NCBI RefSeq assembly: GCF_016458235.1 | Contig: NZ_JAEMHK010000007.1 | Coordinates: forward strand, 186,001 to 250,000 | Direction: 5' to 3' | Source: Geomonas propionica | GTDB lineage: Bacteria > Desulfobacterota > Desulfuromonadia > Geobacterales > Geobacteraceae | Length of the DNA stretch: 64,000 bases | Shown here: piece by piece, positions 36,766-45,674 of the stretch | How the letters are laid out: the number at the start of each line of letters is the position of its first letter | Position numbering within the stretch: position 1 is the stretch's first letter | The notes under the pieces: model-generated | The model's input: only the letters and a program-made list of their open reading frames with translations | What the model was told of the DNA's origin: nothing | Database searches by the model: none | Made by a program: the position numbers and the translations under genes

Positions 36766-36830
36766 GCTACGAAAACCTTGGTGGACACGGTGGACTTAGT
36801 GGACACAAGTGGACCGTGGCTGGGGTTGGA
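36766..36830. repeat. GTGGAC-unit repeat flanking etfB copy 2
   Basis: AAAACCTTGGTGGACACGGTGGAC and further GTGGAC units lie just after the ribbon-helix-helix gene. A related run (AAAACCTTGTGGACTTTGCGGAC) follows etfB at 37698-37742, so the gene is bracketed by copies in the same orientation. Confidence 0.55.
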
Positions 36831-36878
36831 AAAAGCTGGACTGAGAGCTGGAAAATTGCTTGTGAGAGAGGAACTTGC

Positions 36879-37691
36879 ATGTACGTAGTGGCTTGCATTA
36901 AACAGGTGCCGGATACGACCCAGGTGCAGATTGACCCGGTCACCAATACGCTGGTGCGCGATGGCATTCCCTTCATCGTCAACCCTTACGACACCCATGC
37001 CCTCGAGGAAAGCCTGCGCATGAAGGCCCGCTACGGCTTCAAGGCGGCCGCGCTCTCGATGGGACCGCCCAATACGGAGGCGACCCTGAGAAAGGCGCTG
37101 GCCCTCGGCGTTGACGAGGCGATCCTCTGCTCGGACCGCGCCTTCGGCGGTGCGGATACGCTCTCCACCAGCAACGTGCTGGCAGCGGCGATCAGGAAAC
37201 TGGCCCAGGAGGACGAGGTGGGGATCGTGTTCTGCGGCAAGCAGACCATCGACGGCGACACGGCCCAGGTCGGCCCCGGCATCGCCATCCGCCTCGGATT
37301 CTCGCAGCTTACCCTGGTGGACCGGATCGAACACCTCGACTTCCTGACCAAGAAGATCCGGGTCCGGCGCAAGCTGGAGGGGCGCTACGAGATCGTGGAG
37401 GCGAAACTGCCGGCCATGATCACCGTGGTGCGCGAGCTGAACCGCCCGCGCTACCCGACAGTCCCCATGCGGCTCAAAGCGGCCAAGGCGGAGGTTAAGG
37501 TCTGGGACAACAAGGAGCTCCAGTTGGACCCGAACAGCGTCGGCCTGAAGGGCTCGCCCACCTGGGTCAGCAGGATCTTCTCGCCGCAGCGCGCGGCGGG
37601 CGAGATCATCGGCGACGGCATGGGCGACCCGGCGGGCACCGCCAGGCTGCTGCTGGAGAAGCTGGTGGCTAGCGACATGCTGGCGGTTTAG
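36879..37691 (+). CDS. etfB: Electron transfer flavoprotein beta subunit, second copy
   Basis: A 270-residue EtfB starting MYVVACIKQVPDTTQVQID. CGKQTIDGDTAQVGPGIAIRL is the nucleotide region; VRRKLEGRYEIVEAKLPAMI is the beta-subunit signature. It differs clearly from the copy at 13121 and is longer at the C-terminus. GAGAGAGG precedes the ATG. It pairs with the ferredoxin-EtfA fusion downstream and the membrane Fe-S oxidoreductase, forming one electron-transfer module. Confidence 0.93.
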   Translation: MYVVACIKQVPDTTQVQIDPVTNTLVRDGIPFIVNPYDTHALEESLRMKARYGFKAAALSMGPPNTEATLRKALALGVDEAILCSDRAFGGADTLSTSNVLAAAIRKLAQEDEVGIVFCGKQTIDGDTAQVGPGIAIRLGFSQLTLVDRIEHLDFLTKKIRVRRKLEGRYEIVEAKLPAMITVVRELNRPRYPTVPMRLKAAKAEVKVWDNKELQLDPNSVGLKGSPTWVSRIFSPQRAAGEIIGDGMGDPAGTARLLLEKLVASDMLAV

Positions 37692-37766
37692 TCGCCAAAA
37701 CCTTGTGGACTTTGCGGACACCGGCGACCGGTGGACCTGATGGACGTGACTAGGAGTGGGGTAAAG

Positions 37767-39116
37767 ATGGCTGAGCTTAAAAACAAACCGAAAAAGCCGC
37801 GCGGCAAGGTCAGGCTGGTCGAGGGGAAGTGCATCGCCTGCGGCGCGCGCTGCCAGAGCAGCTGCCCGGTCGACGGCATCCAGATGAGCGATGCGGGCGA
37901 ACCGTGCATCGAACTCTCCAAGTGCATCGGCTGTCTCAAGTGCGTGAAAGCCTGCCCGGGCTCGGCTTTGGAGATCTTCTACACCCCTGAGGAACTGGAG
38001 ATCCTGGCGCAGCTGGCCGGACAACAGGACTTGGCGGAAGAGGATGCGGACCCGGAAGAACTGGCGCGCCGCGAACTGGTGGCGGGTTACCGCGGGGTCT
38101 GGGTTTTCGTGGAGCAGACCGAAGGCGAGGCGGCCCGCGTTTCCTGGGAGCTGATGGGGAAGGGGAAGGAACTCGCCGCCAAGCTGGGCGTGGAACTCTG
38201 CGCGGTGGTGATGGGGGACCAGGTGGGGCACCTGTGCCGCGAGGCGTTCAGCTACGGCGCTGATAAGGCCTACCTCATGGACCAGCTGGTGCTCAAGCAC
38301 TACCGCACCTACCCGTACCTGGACGCACTGTGCCACCTGATCGACAAGTTCAAGCCGGAGATCGTCCTCATGGGCGCGACCGGCATGGGGCGCGACTTGG
38401 CCGGCGCTGTTGCGACTCGCGTCAAGACCGGCCTCACCGCGGACTGCACTGGCCTGGACATCGACGCCAAGCGTAACCTGATGCAGACCCGGCCGGCTTT
38501 CGGCGGCAACATCATGGCGACCATCATGTGCGACAGGTTCCGTCCCCAGATGGCGACGGTGCGCTCCCACGTGATGCCGATGCCGGCCCAGATGCCGGGA
38601 TGTACGGGCAAGATCGTCCCCGTAAGCCTCCCCATCTCCGAGGCGGACATCTTCACCAAGGTGCTCCAGGTGATCCGCGACAAGAAGGCGGGAGATGTCG
38701 ACATCGCCGGCGCCGAGTTCATCGTTTCCGGCGGGCGCGGCATGATGGCCAAGGAGAACTTCGCCATTCTGCAGGAGCTGGCCGACGAGTTGGGCGGCGT
38801 GGTGGGCGCCTCGCGCAGCGCGGTCGACGCGGGGTGGATGCCGGGGGACCGCCAGGTGGGGCAGACCGGCAAGACCGTGCGACCCAAGATCTACATCGCC
38901 TGCGGCATCTCGGGTGCCATCCAGCACCTGGTGGGGATGCAGGACTCCGACCTCATCGTCGCCATCAACCGCGACAAGGAGGCCCCCATCTTCGAGGTGG
39001 CCAATTACGGCATCGTGGGGGATCTGTTCGATGTGGTCCCTGCCCTCATCGCCGCCTTGCGCGAGATGAAGACGACCAAGGGACCGGCCGAGGTCAAGGA
39101 CAGCAAGGCGGCTTAG
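37767..39116 (+). CDS. etfA: Electron transfer flavoprotein alpha subunit with N-terminal 2x[4Fe-4S] ferredoxin
   Basis: A 449-residue fusion. Residues 20-75 hold two cluster motifs, [13 protein letters not shown] and [12 protein letters not shown]. The EtfA domain follows: [49 protein letters not shown] [20 protein letters not shown] and [21 protein letters not shown]. Ferredoxin-EtfA fusions are typical of ETFs working with anaerobic acyl-CoA dehydrogenases or bifurcating partners. The ATG at 37767 has AGGAG upstream; an in-frame ATG at 37740 lacks one. Confidence 0.93.
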   Translation: MAELKNKPKKPRGKVRLVEGKCIACGARCQSSCPVDGIQMSDAGEPCIELSKCIGCLKCVKACPGSALEIFYTPEELEILAQLAGQQDLAEEDADPEELARRELVAGYRGVWVFVEQTEGEAARVSWELMGKGKELAAKLGVELCAVVMGDQVGHLCREAFSYGADKAYLMDQLVLKHYRTYPYLDALCHLIDKFKPEIVLMGATGMGRDLAGAVATRVKTGLTADCTGLDIDAKRNLMQTRPAFGGNIMATIMCDRFRPQMATVRSHVMPMPAQMPGCTGKIVPVSLPISEADIFTKVLQVIRDKKAGDVDIAGAEFIVSGGRGMMAKENFAILQELADELGGVVGASRSAVDAGWMPGDRQVGQTGKTVRPKIYIACGISGAIQHLVGMQDSDLIVAINRDKEAPIFEVANYGIVGDLFDVVPALIAALREMKTTKGPAEVKDSKAA

Positions 39117-39149
39117 CGGAACTGTTCTACCGCCATAGCCGGCTTGCAG

Positions 39150-39275
39150 AAACTCTCCCTCGCCCTTCGGGAGAGGGTAGGGGTGAGGGCAGCGCTTGCT
39201 GCGGTAATGCGTCGACGTGGGGTTGAGGCAACCGCCCTCACCCTGGCCCTCTCCCAAAGGGCGAGGGGAAGTGGA
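39150..39275. repeat. Two inverted copies of the CCCTCNCCC palindrome
   Basis: CTCCCTCGCCCTTCGGGAGAG with TAGGGGTGAGGGC (39156-39190) and, about 45 bases on, CCTCACCCTGGCCCTCTCCC (39236-39256) with AAAGGGCGAGGGG. The two are in opposite orientation and together could form one large stem. Confidence 0.7.
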
Positions 39276-39335
39276 CGTCGCGAGACCTGAGGGTGCAACC
39301 GCCAGCGCCGACAAAACATTTACAAGGACATGAAT

Positions 39336-41303
39336 ATGCAACCTGATCCTATGATCTTTACACCCCTTCTGGCGGCCGCCGCAGTGATCTTCGCCTGGAG
39401 CTGCTATCGGCGCTTCAGCCTGGTCGGCGTGGGCGCCTCCGAGGACCGCTGCTCCAGCCTCCCGGAAAGACTGCAGGGGATGTTCCTGTTCGCCTTCCTC
39501 CAGAAGCGAGTGGTCAGCCGTCCCTTCGGCATCAACCATCTCTTCATCTTCTGGTCGTTCCTGATTCTGGCCATCGCCAATACCGAATTCCTGGTGGGGG
39601 GCGTGTTCCCGGCGGCGAGGCTCGTGCGCATCCTGCCGGCGGCACTCTACCAGCCCCTGGTCCTCGTCTTCGACATCGTGTCGCTTTGCGCCCTCACCGC
39701 GGTGGTGATCGCCCTGGTGCGTCGTGCGGTGGCGCCCCCCTACCAGGGAGCCCGCACCGGCGAAGCCTTCGGCATCCTCTCCATGATCGGCACGCTGATG
39801 CTGGCCTACTTCGGCCTGCACGCGGCGGAGATCGCCCTGGGCGCGGAGGAGGCGGCGCAGGCCATGCCGGTCTCGCTGGCGCTCTCGTCGCTGCTGGCCG
39901 GGCAGGGGCCGGAGACGCTGAATAGCGTGGCACAGGTCTCCTGGTGGCTGCACGCCGGCGTGCTCCTGTTCTTCCTGAACTATCTTCCCTACAGCAAGCA
40001 CATGCATATCCTGGCGGCGATCCCCAACTGCTTCTTCAAGGGGCTGGAAACGCCCAACACGCAGCCGCGCGAGGAGTTCGTCGAGGGGAACGTGTACGGC
40101 GCCGGGAGCATCGATCGCTTCACCTGGAAGGATCTCTTCGACTCCTTCTCCTGCACCGAGTGCGGCCGCTGCGAGAAATCCTGCCCTGCCGCCAGCACCG
40201 GAAAGCCGCTCAACCCGCGCCTGGTGATGCACGACATCAAGGTGAACCTGTTGGCCAACGGCAACCTCCTGCAGCGTGGCGGGGAGCCCACCGTGCCGGT
40301 GATCGGCGACGCGGAAGGGAGCATAAAGCCCGACGCGCTCTGGTCCTGCACCAGTTGCGGCGCCTGCCTTGCCGCCTGCCCGGTCTTCATCGAGCAGATG
40401 CCCAAGATCACCAAGATGCGCCGGCACCTGGTGCAGATGGAAGCCGACTTTCCGGAAGAGCTCCTGAACCTCTTCGAGAACATGGAGCAGCGCTCCAACC
40501 CCTGGGGCATCGCGCCGGGCGAACGCGGGAAGTGGGCCGGCGGGCGCGAGGTGCAGCAGTTCGAGGCAGGGAAGACCGAATACCTCTATTTCGTCGGCTG
40601 TGCCGGCTCCTTCGACTCGCGTAGCAAGCAGGTGACCCTGGCCATGACCAAGATCATGGAGGCGGCGGGGGTCTCCTACGGCATCCTCGGCAAGGAAGAG
40701 AAGTGCTGCGGCGACAGCCTGCGCCGGCTCGGCAACGAGTTCCTCTTCGATAAGATGGCCCGGGAGAACGTGGCGCAGTTCCAGGAAAAGGGGGTCACCA
40801 AGGTGGTCACCCAGTGTCCGCACTGCTTCACGACGCTCAAGAACGATTACCGTCAATACGGCCTGGAGCTGGAGGTGATCCCGCACGCGGAGTTCATCGA
40901 GTCGCTCCTGGCGCAGGGGAAACTGAAGCTAGACCACCACGCCAAGAAAGGCGGCAACATCGTCTTCCACGATTCCTGCTACCTGGGGCGCCACAACGGC
41001 GTCTACGAGGCGCCGCGCGCGGTCATCGCGCAGGCGACCGGAACTGCGCCTTCGGAGATGGAGAGAAACCGCGAGAATTCCTTCTGCTGCGGCGCCGGCG
41101 GCGGGCGCATGTGGATGGAGGAGCACCTGGGCGAGAGGATCAACCTGAACCGGGTCAGCGAGGCGCTGGAGGGGAATCCCGGCACCATCTGCACCACCTG
41201 CCCGTACTGCATGACCATGATGGAGGACGGCCTGAAGGATCGCTCCAACGGCGGCACCAAGGTCAAGGACATCGCGGAACTGGTGGCCGAGGGACTCGCG
41301 TAA
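39336..41303 (+). CDS. Membrane-bound Fe-S oxidoreductase (ETF:menaquinone oxidoreductase type)
   Basis: A 655-residue protein. The first 230 residues carry about five membrane helices of NarI/HdrE-like type, which usually bind heme b and reach the quinone. Then come two [4Fe-4S] motifs, CTECGRCEKSCP and CTSCGACLAACP. Two HdrD-like CCG domains follow (CAGS..KEEKCCGDS, TQCPHCFTTLKNDY and DSCYLGRHNG, NSFCCGAGGG, CTTCPYCMTMM). This matches the protein proposed to pass electrons from EtfAB to menaquinone in Geobacter and syntrophs. The adjacent etfB and etfA support the role. ATG 39336 has AAGGA at better spacing than ATG 39330. Confidence 0.9.
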   Translation: MQPDPMIFTPLLAAAAVIFAWSCYRRFSLVGVGASEDRCSSLPERLQGMFLFAFLQKRVVSRPFGINHLFIFWSFLILAIANTEFLVGGVFPAARLVRILPAALYQPLVLVFDIVSLCALTAVVIALVRRAVAPPYQGARTGEAFGILSMIGTLMLAYFGLHAAEIALGAEEAAQAMPVSLALSSLLAGQGPETLNSVAQVSWWLHAGVLLFFLNYLPYSKHMHILAAIPNCFFKGLETPNTQPREEFVEGNVYGAGSIDRFTWKDLFDSFSCTECGRCEKSCPAASTGKPLNPRLVMHDIKVNLLANGNLLQRGGEPTVPVIGDAEGSIKPDALWSCTSCGACLAACPVFIEQMPKITKMRRHLVQMEADFPEELLNLFENMEQRSNPWGIAPGERGKWAGGREVQQFEAGKTEYLYFVGCAGSFDSRSKQVTLAMTKIMEAAGVSYGILGKEEKCCGDSLRRLGNEFLFDKMARENVAQFQEKGVTKVVTQCPHCFTTLKNDYRQYGLELEVIPHAEFIESLLAQGKLKLDHHAKKGGNIVFHDSCYLGRHNGVYEAPRAVIAQATGTAPSEMERNRENSFCCGAGGGRMWMEEHLGERINLNRVSEALEGNPGTICTTCPYCMTMMEDGLKDRSNGGTKVKDIAELVAEGLA

Positions 41304-41304
41304 C

Positions 41305-41345
41305 AGGAACTAGGGACTAGGGGCTGGCAACGGCAACCCCCAACT
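41305..41345. repeat. GGGACTAGGGGCTGG repeat
   Basis: GGAACTAGGGACTAGGGGCTGG with a short inverted part (CCCCCAACTGG) directly after the Fe-S oxidoreductase stop; same family as at 26808 and 42846. Confidence 0.55.
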
Positions 41346-41379
41346 GGCTCAGCATGAACACATGGATACTAAACGGGGC

Positions 41380-41470
41380 CTGACCGGCTCCACCGAAACT
41401 CTCGCTTCCCGGGAGGACCGGACGGGACGTCTTAACGCGGGCGGCACCTCCCCGGTCGGTCTCCCGGGGG
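41380..41470 (+). other. Possible structured leader ahead of radical SAM gene
   Basis: GACCGG (41382-41387) and CCGGTC (41452-41457) can pair over 64 bases, enclosing TTCCCGGGAG and GGACCGGACGGGACG; CTCCCGGGG follows near 41461. The stretch looks like folded RNA rather than a simple spacer. It matches no riboswitch I know. Confidence 0.3.
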
Positions 41471-41489
41471 GCGGGGGGAGCAGCGGGTA

Positions 41490-42845
41490 ATGAGGAACAA
41501 CGGGATGCAAAGCAACGCAGCGGCGCTATCTGAATTCATGCCAGTCAACGAGCCGGCCTTTCGGGAATACCCTTCCAAGCTGTTCGTGGAAACAACCAGC
41601 CGCTGCAACCTGAACTGCGTCATGTGCATGAAGCAGAATGGGGACGGCAGCCGGGCCAAGGACGGCGACCTCGACCTCGCCACCTTCAGCGAACTGGAGC
41701 CGGCGCTCCCTAACCTGGAGGCGCTGGTGCTGAACGGCGTCGGCGAGCCGCTCTTGAATACGCGCCTGGAGCACTTCATCAGCCGGGCCAAGAAACTGAT
41801 GCCGGCGGGAAGCTGGATCGGGTTCCAGAGTAACGGCCTGCTCCTCTCGCACCTGCGCGCGGTGTCGCTCCTGAACGCCGGGGTGGACCGCGTCTGCCTC
41901 TCCATGGACGGCGTCGACGCCACCACCTTCAGCTCCATCCGCTCCGGGAGCCAACTCGTGGACCTGGAGCACGCCCTGAACGCGCTCGGCGCCGCCAAGA
42001 CCGCCTGTCACCGCCCCGACATGGAGATCGGCGTCGAGTTCGTGGTGATGCGCGAGAACCTCGCCCAGCTCCCCGCTGCGCTCTCCTGGGCCGCCGAATT
42101 CGGCGTCAGCTTCGCGCTGGTCTCCCACCTGCACCCGTTCGACGAACCGCACCTCAAGCAGTGCAGCTACGACCTCTGCACCGATGAGGCGATCACCCTG
42201 TACCAGACCTGGAAAAGTAAGGCCGACCTGAAGGGGATCGATATCCGCCGCTACTTCCAGATCCTGTGGAGCTACCAAAAGTCCGAGCAGGAAAGGCGGG
42301 TCATCGATTTCGTGGCGGCGATGAAGGCGGACGCGAACCAGCGCGGCATCACGCTGGACCTGAAGCGGCTGTTCGCCATGGACATGGTGCAGATCCATGA
42401 AAGCCAGGGGATTTTCGAGGAGGCGGCTCAGGTGGCGCGCCGGTCCGGGATCGACCTGAGGCTGCCGGAGATCGCCCGGCGCGAGAAGCGCGGCTGCAGT
42501 TTCGTGGAAAAGGGGAGCGCGTTCGTTTCGTGGGACGGCGGCATGCATCCCTGCTACCACCTCTGGCACAGCTGCAGTTCCTACGCCAACGGCTGGCAGC
42601 ACCCGGTGCACCCCTGGGTGTTCGGCAACGTGAAGGACAGCGGCGTGCTGGACATCTGGAACAGCCCGAGGTTTCGCGGCTACCGGGAAAACGTGGTGCG
42701 CCACGACTACCCCTCCTGCGCCGAGTGCAACACCTCCCCCTGCGACCTGGTGCAGGCCGAGCGTTTCGACCAGGACTGCTACGTCAACGCCGAGCCCTGC
42801 GGCAGCTGCCTGTGGAGCTCCGGGGTCTTCAGGTGCCTGGACTAA
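41490..42845 (+). CDS. Radical SAM/SPASM domain protein
   Basis: A 451-residue protein. The radical SAM motif is ETTSRCNLNCVMCMKQ (C-x3-C-x2-C) near residue 40, with LNGVGEPLLN as the GGE-like SAM loop. The C-terminal third is a SPASM region rich in Cys: RGCSFVEKG, MHPCYHLWHSC, YPSCAECNTSPCDL and EPCGSCLW, enough for two auxiliary clusters. SPASM enzymes usually modify peptides or mature metalloenzymes. It follows the Fe-S oxidoreductase on the same strand, so a maturation role for a nearby protein is possible but unproven. ATG 41490 and ATG 41505 (with GAGGA) are both possible starts. Confidence 0.85.
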   Translation: MRNNGMQSNAAALSEFMPVNEPAFREYPSKLFVETTSRCNLNCVMCMKQNGDGSRAKDGDLDLATFSELEPALPNLEALVLNGVGEPLLNTRLEHFISRAKKLMPAGSWIGFQSNGLLLSHLRAVSLLNAGVDRVCLSMDGVDATTFSSIRSGSQLVDLEHALNALGAAKTACHRPDMEIGVEFVVMRENLAQLPAALSWAAEFGVSFALVSHLHPFDEPHLKQCSYDLCTDEAITLYQTWKSKADLKGIDIRRYFQILWSYQKSEQERRVIDFVAAMKADANQRGITLDLKRLFAMDMVQIHESQGIFEEAAQVARRSGIDLRLPEIARREKRGCSFVEKGSAFVSWDGGMHPCYHLWHSCSSYANGWQHPVHPWVFGNVKDSGVLDIWNSPRFRGYRENVVRHDYPSCAECNTSPCDLVQAERFDQDCYVNAEPCGSCLWSSGVFRCLD

Positions 42846-42938
42846 CAAAGGCAGGGGTTAGGGACCGGGGACTAGGGGCTAGTTGAAGTCCCAAGGCCTT
42901 TCCAGCCCCCAGCCCCTGGCCTCCAGCCCCTGCTTTTA
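42846..42938. repeat. Paired GGGACTAGGGGCTAG / CCAGCCCCTG repeats between convergent genes
   Basis: AAAGGCAGGGG (42847) and CCCCTGCTTTTA (42927) mark the ends of a foldable 90-base element containing GGGACTAGGGGCTAG and CCAGCCCCCAGCCCCTG. It fills the whole gap between the radical SAM gene and the convergent hypothetical gene and may serve as a bidirectional terminator. Confidence 0.6.
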
Positions 42939-43346
42939 CAGATCCCCGGTCATCTCCTGCAGTAGGTACAGTTTCGGATTCACCTTGCGCACGCAGTCGA
43001 TCACCTCGCGCAGCATCGCCTCGTCCAGGCCGCACTCCTCGTCGATCCCCTGGAAATAGGGGTATCCCTTGGGCAGCGGGGTGAGCGCGCCGTCGCGCAG
43101 GAGCATCACGTCGACGTGGTCGTTGATCCTCCCCTCGGCCTCCCAGGGGTCGCGGTAGTTGAACTGGCGCGCCACCACGTGCAGCGCCATGCCGTTGTCG
43201 AAGATCGCCTTCACCTCGAAGGAGAACTCCCTGGGGGCGCTGTAGTTCTCGCTGCGCCCGGAGCGCACCATCACCTGCGCGCCCGCTTCCCTCAATATCT
43301 CTCCCACCGATTCAGCGGTCATCGGCGCCGACGTCGTTTCTTCCAT
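42936..43346 (-). CDS. Hypothetical protein in MoxR-VWA cluster
   Basis: A 136-residue soluble protein. The central part (FEVKAIFDNGMALHVVARQFNYRDPWEAEGR) is beta-rich; the C-terminal part (DEECGLDEAMLREVIDCVRKVNPKLYLLQEM) is helical. GGAGG lies upstream. It starts five bases after the VWA gene ends and so is co-transcribed with it. No family recognised. Confidence 0.75.
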   Translation of the reverse strand: MEETTSAPMTAESVGEILREAGAQVMVRSGRSENYSAPREFSFEVKAIFDNGMALHVVARQFNYRDPWEAEGRINDHVDVMLLRDGALTPLPKGYPYFQGIDEECGLDEAMLREVIDCVRKVNPKLYLLQEMTGDL

Positions 43347-43351
43347 ATCGT

Positions 43352-44524
43352 TCAAACCTCCAGTCTTAGTTCGATCCCCCAGGGGGCCGGTTTCTCCCCG
43401 TCGGCGGTCAGGACCCACAGGGTCGGCAGCTCCATGCGCTCCGGCACCGGGCCGATGCCATCAGTGAGATAGATGACCGCGGCGGGCATGGGGTGCATGG
43501 TCTTGGCGTACTCGAAGACAGGGCGCAGGTCGGTGAAGCCACCGCCGTCGTAGCGCTCCGGCACGAAGGCGGTGCCCTTGAAGGCCTCGACGTGCTGGAT
43601 GCGGCTGTTGGCGTAGAGCACGGTGATGGCGGCGTCGCGGTCCCGGGCGATCTGCACCAGTTCGCGGGCGAAGGCCTCCCTGAGCTCCACGATGTCGGTG
43701 GAGTCGCTCACATCGATCCCCACCAGCAACGTCAGGCGGTGGCGCTTGCGCGACCCCGGCGTGTCGTGCTCGAAGCGGCGGTGCTCGCGCATCCAGGTGC
43801 TCTTCTTGCCGATCCGACCGGCGGTGGCGACGAACTGTCTCAGCACCTGGCGCCAGGGAATAGGGGAGGGGCGCAGCAGGGCGTCCACCACGGCCCTCAC
43901 TTCGGCCGGGGCTTCGCCGTCGCTGCCGCGCAGGCTCTCACGGGTCACGGCGCGCAGCATCTCCTCGGCGAGCGGAACGGGGGTGCTGTCGGCGTCGCTC
44001 CAGATGGCGTGATCGTCCAGTGTCGAGGCGCCGGCGGGGTCCCTGCCAGAGCCCGTGGCTCCCTCGATCTCCTGCGCCTCGTCGCCGAAGCCGCTTCCCG
44101 CCAGGTTACCGACGTCGAAGGGGCGCACCAGGAGGCGGTAATACTCCTCAGCGGCGAGCCCCTCGGGGAGGTCGAACTGGGCCGGGTAGACGCCCCCTTC
44201 GGGGAGTCCGGGGGTGTCGGGGTTGATGGCGAGGTCGCAGCAGAGGTCCCAGTCGTGACTGTTCTTTCCCTTGCCGCGCAGCATGTGCAGGTGCAACAGG
44301 TGCTTCACCAAGTGCTCAAGGAGCGCCTGCTGCTCAGACGGGCTAAGGAGCGCGAAAGCGGCGGGGTCGACGGCGAGGGTCGGGGTGCCGTTGCGGATGG
44401 TGACGCCGGCAGCCTTGCCGGCGAGAGGACGCTCCTCGCGGCGCAGGTTGAGCAGGAAATGGCCGTAGAAGGGGCGCTCCTTTAAAAGCCGTACCACGGC
44501 GTTTTGCAGCGTGCCGGGCGACAC
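43352..44524 (-). CDS. VWA-like protein of the DUF2201 type
   Basis: A 390-residue protein. The N-terminal half has a helical His-rich stretch (LLEHLVKHLLHLHMLRGKGK followed by WDLCCDLAIN), a pattern shared with the putative-metallopeptidase domain of DUF2201 proteins though the HExxH glutamate-His motif is not intact. The C-terminal half is VWA-like with a MIDAS-type GIDVSDSTD and AVIYLTDGIG. It begins at a GTG two bases after the moxR stop. MoxR-VWA pairs act as chaperones for cofactor insertion or complex assembly in several systems; the client here is unknown. Confidence 0.8.
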   Translation of the reverse strand: MSPGTLQNAVVRLLKERPFYGHFLLNLRREERPLAGKAAGVTIRNGTPTLAVDPAAFALLSPSEQQALLEHLVKHLLHLHMLRGKGKNSHDWDLCCDLAINPDTPGLPEGGVYPAQFDLPEGLAAEEYYRLLVRPFDVGNLAGSGFGDEAQEIEGATGSGRDPAGASTLDDHAIWSDADSTPVPLAEEMLRAVTRESLRGSDGEAPAEVRAVVDALLRPSPIPWRQVLRQFVATAGRIGKKSTWMREHRRFEHDTPGSRKRHRLTLLVGIDVSDSTDIVELREAFARELVQIARDRDAAITVLYANSRIQHVEAFKGTAFVPERYDGGGFTDLRPVFEYAKTMHPMPAAVIYLTDGIGPVPERMELPTLWVLTADGEKPAPWGIELRLEV

Positions 44525-44526
44525 GG

Positions 44527-45588
44527 TTACCCGGCCTGCTCGCTGATCGCCTGCATCGCGTCGAAGATGACCGCATCGTGCTTGTCCTTCACCAGGAGCA
44601 GCGCCACGGCGGGGATCTTCAGGAGCGACTTCACGAAGCCGAAGCGGAGGTCGCGCGGCAGCACCGCGATGTAGGAAACGAGGTTGTCCTCCTGCTTCCC
44701 GGTGAGTTCCGGGGAGACCTGGAGCAGGGCGGAGAGATCGTTGATGGTGGCGGCCTGCACGTCGTCGCGCTGCACCTCGGCCCGCCCGGCAATCGCCGCC
44801 CAGTCGTTCAGCACCTCGTCCGCGGTCACCGGCCTTCCCTTGCGGTCCGAGAGCCAGCGCATGAAGGCGATGGCCGCCTCCTTGCCGACGATGCCGGAGT
44901 AGACCTCCATCTCCAGTTCCGCCGGGAAGCGGCAGTTCTTCTTGAGCACGCTGACCATCTCCCAGGCGCGCTCGCTCGGCTCGACCTGCATCTCCATCGG
45001 CATCCCCTGCTTGGCGAGGAAGCCGTGGTTGCCGGCCAGGAACTGGCGCACCTCGCCGGCGAACTCCCGATTGTGGGCGTAGCGGGCCCAGCACTGGTAA
45101 TCGGTTTCGACGAAGAGCATCACCATGCGGTCGACGAGGGCGCGGTCGAGCGTTGCCACCTGGTAGCTCCCGTCGGGGGGATTAATGCTGACCACCACCT
45201 TGTGGCGGCGGGACAGGGTATGGGTGTGGATGGCGCGCAGCATCCCATCGGCGGGTGGTTCCACGAACTGGAAGATCGCCTGCAGGGTATCCTCCTGCTG
45301 GGCCCGGTTCAGTTCGTCGCAGTGGACCACGGTGGGGGCGTCCTCGTCGCCGGGGAGCCAGGACGGGCGGGACCACTGCATCACGTCGCCGTTTCTAAAC
45401 GGGATGCCGACCAAGTCGCCTACCTCCATCTGCCCCAGGCGCAGCGAGACGTAGCGCCGGTCCAGCTCGCGGCAGGCCTGCAGGATGCCCGCACTCTTGC
45501 CCACGCCGCGGTGACCCACCACGCAGGGGGTGAGGTCGGTCTTGGAGACGATCTCCTTCACCACGATCTTCATCTGCTCCACGTTCAT
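44527..45588 (-). CDS. MoxR-type AAA+ ATPase
   Basis: A 353-residue AAA+ protein. GHRGVGKS is Walker A, TVVHCDELNRAQQ Walker B, and SINPPDGSYQVATLDRALVDR contains sensor 1 and the Arg finger region. It is followed at once by the VWA gene, the canonical MoxR pairing, and by the 136-residue hypothetical protein. AAAGGG precedes the ATG. MoxR ATPases remodel protein partners, often to load metals (as NorQ and CbbQ do). Confidence 0.88.
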   Translation of the reverse strand: MNVEQMKIVVKEIVSKTDLTPCVVGHRGVGKSAGILQACRELDRRYVSLRLGQMEVGDLVGIPFRNGDVMQWSRPSWLPGDEDAPTVVHCDELNRAQQEDTLQAIFQFVEPPADGMLRAIHTHTLSRRHKVVVSINPPDGSYQVATLDRALVDRMVMLFVETDYQCWARYAHNREFAGEVRQFLAGNHGFLAKQGMPMEMQVEPSERAWEMVSVLKKNCRFPAELEMEVYSGIVGKEAAIAFMRWLSDRKGRPVTADEVLNDWAAIAGRAEVQRDDVQAATINDLSALLQVSPELTGKQEDNLVSYIAVLPRDLRFGFVKSLLKIPAVALLLVKDKHDAVIFDAMQAISEQAG

Positions 45589-45674
45589 GTCGCGCCCTTT
45601 CGCTGCCGTTGTTACTGTCGATTCGCCATCTTACACAAAATTAAAATCATTGGCCATGCAGAAAATCACACTTC

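Noticed and set aside
36762-40886. Very long antisense open frame (over 1300 codons) opposite the EtfB-EtfA-Fe-S oxidoreductase genes
   Set aside because: It is the high-GC shadow of three well-supported genes; the translation is His/Asp/Gln-rich without domains, and no ribosome site is seen.
43352-45094. A single 580-residue protein extending the VWA frame upstream through the MoxR gene
   Set aside because: The upstream 190 codons are antisense-like noise inside the well-supported MoxR gene in another frame; the GTG just after the MoxR stop is a better start.
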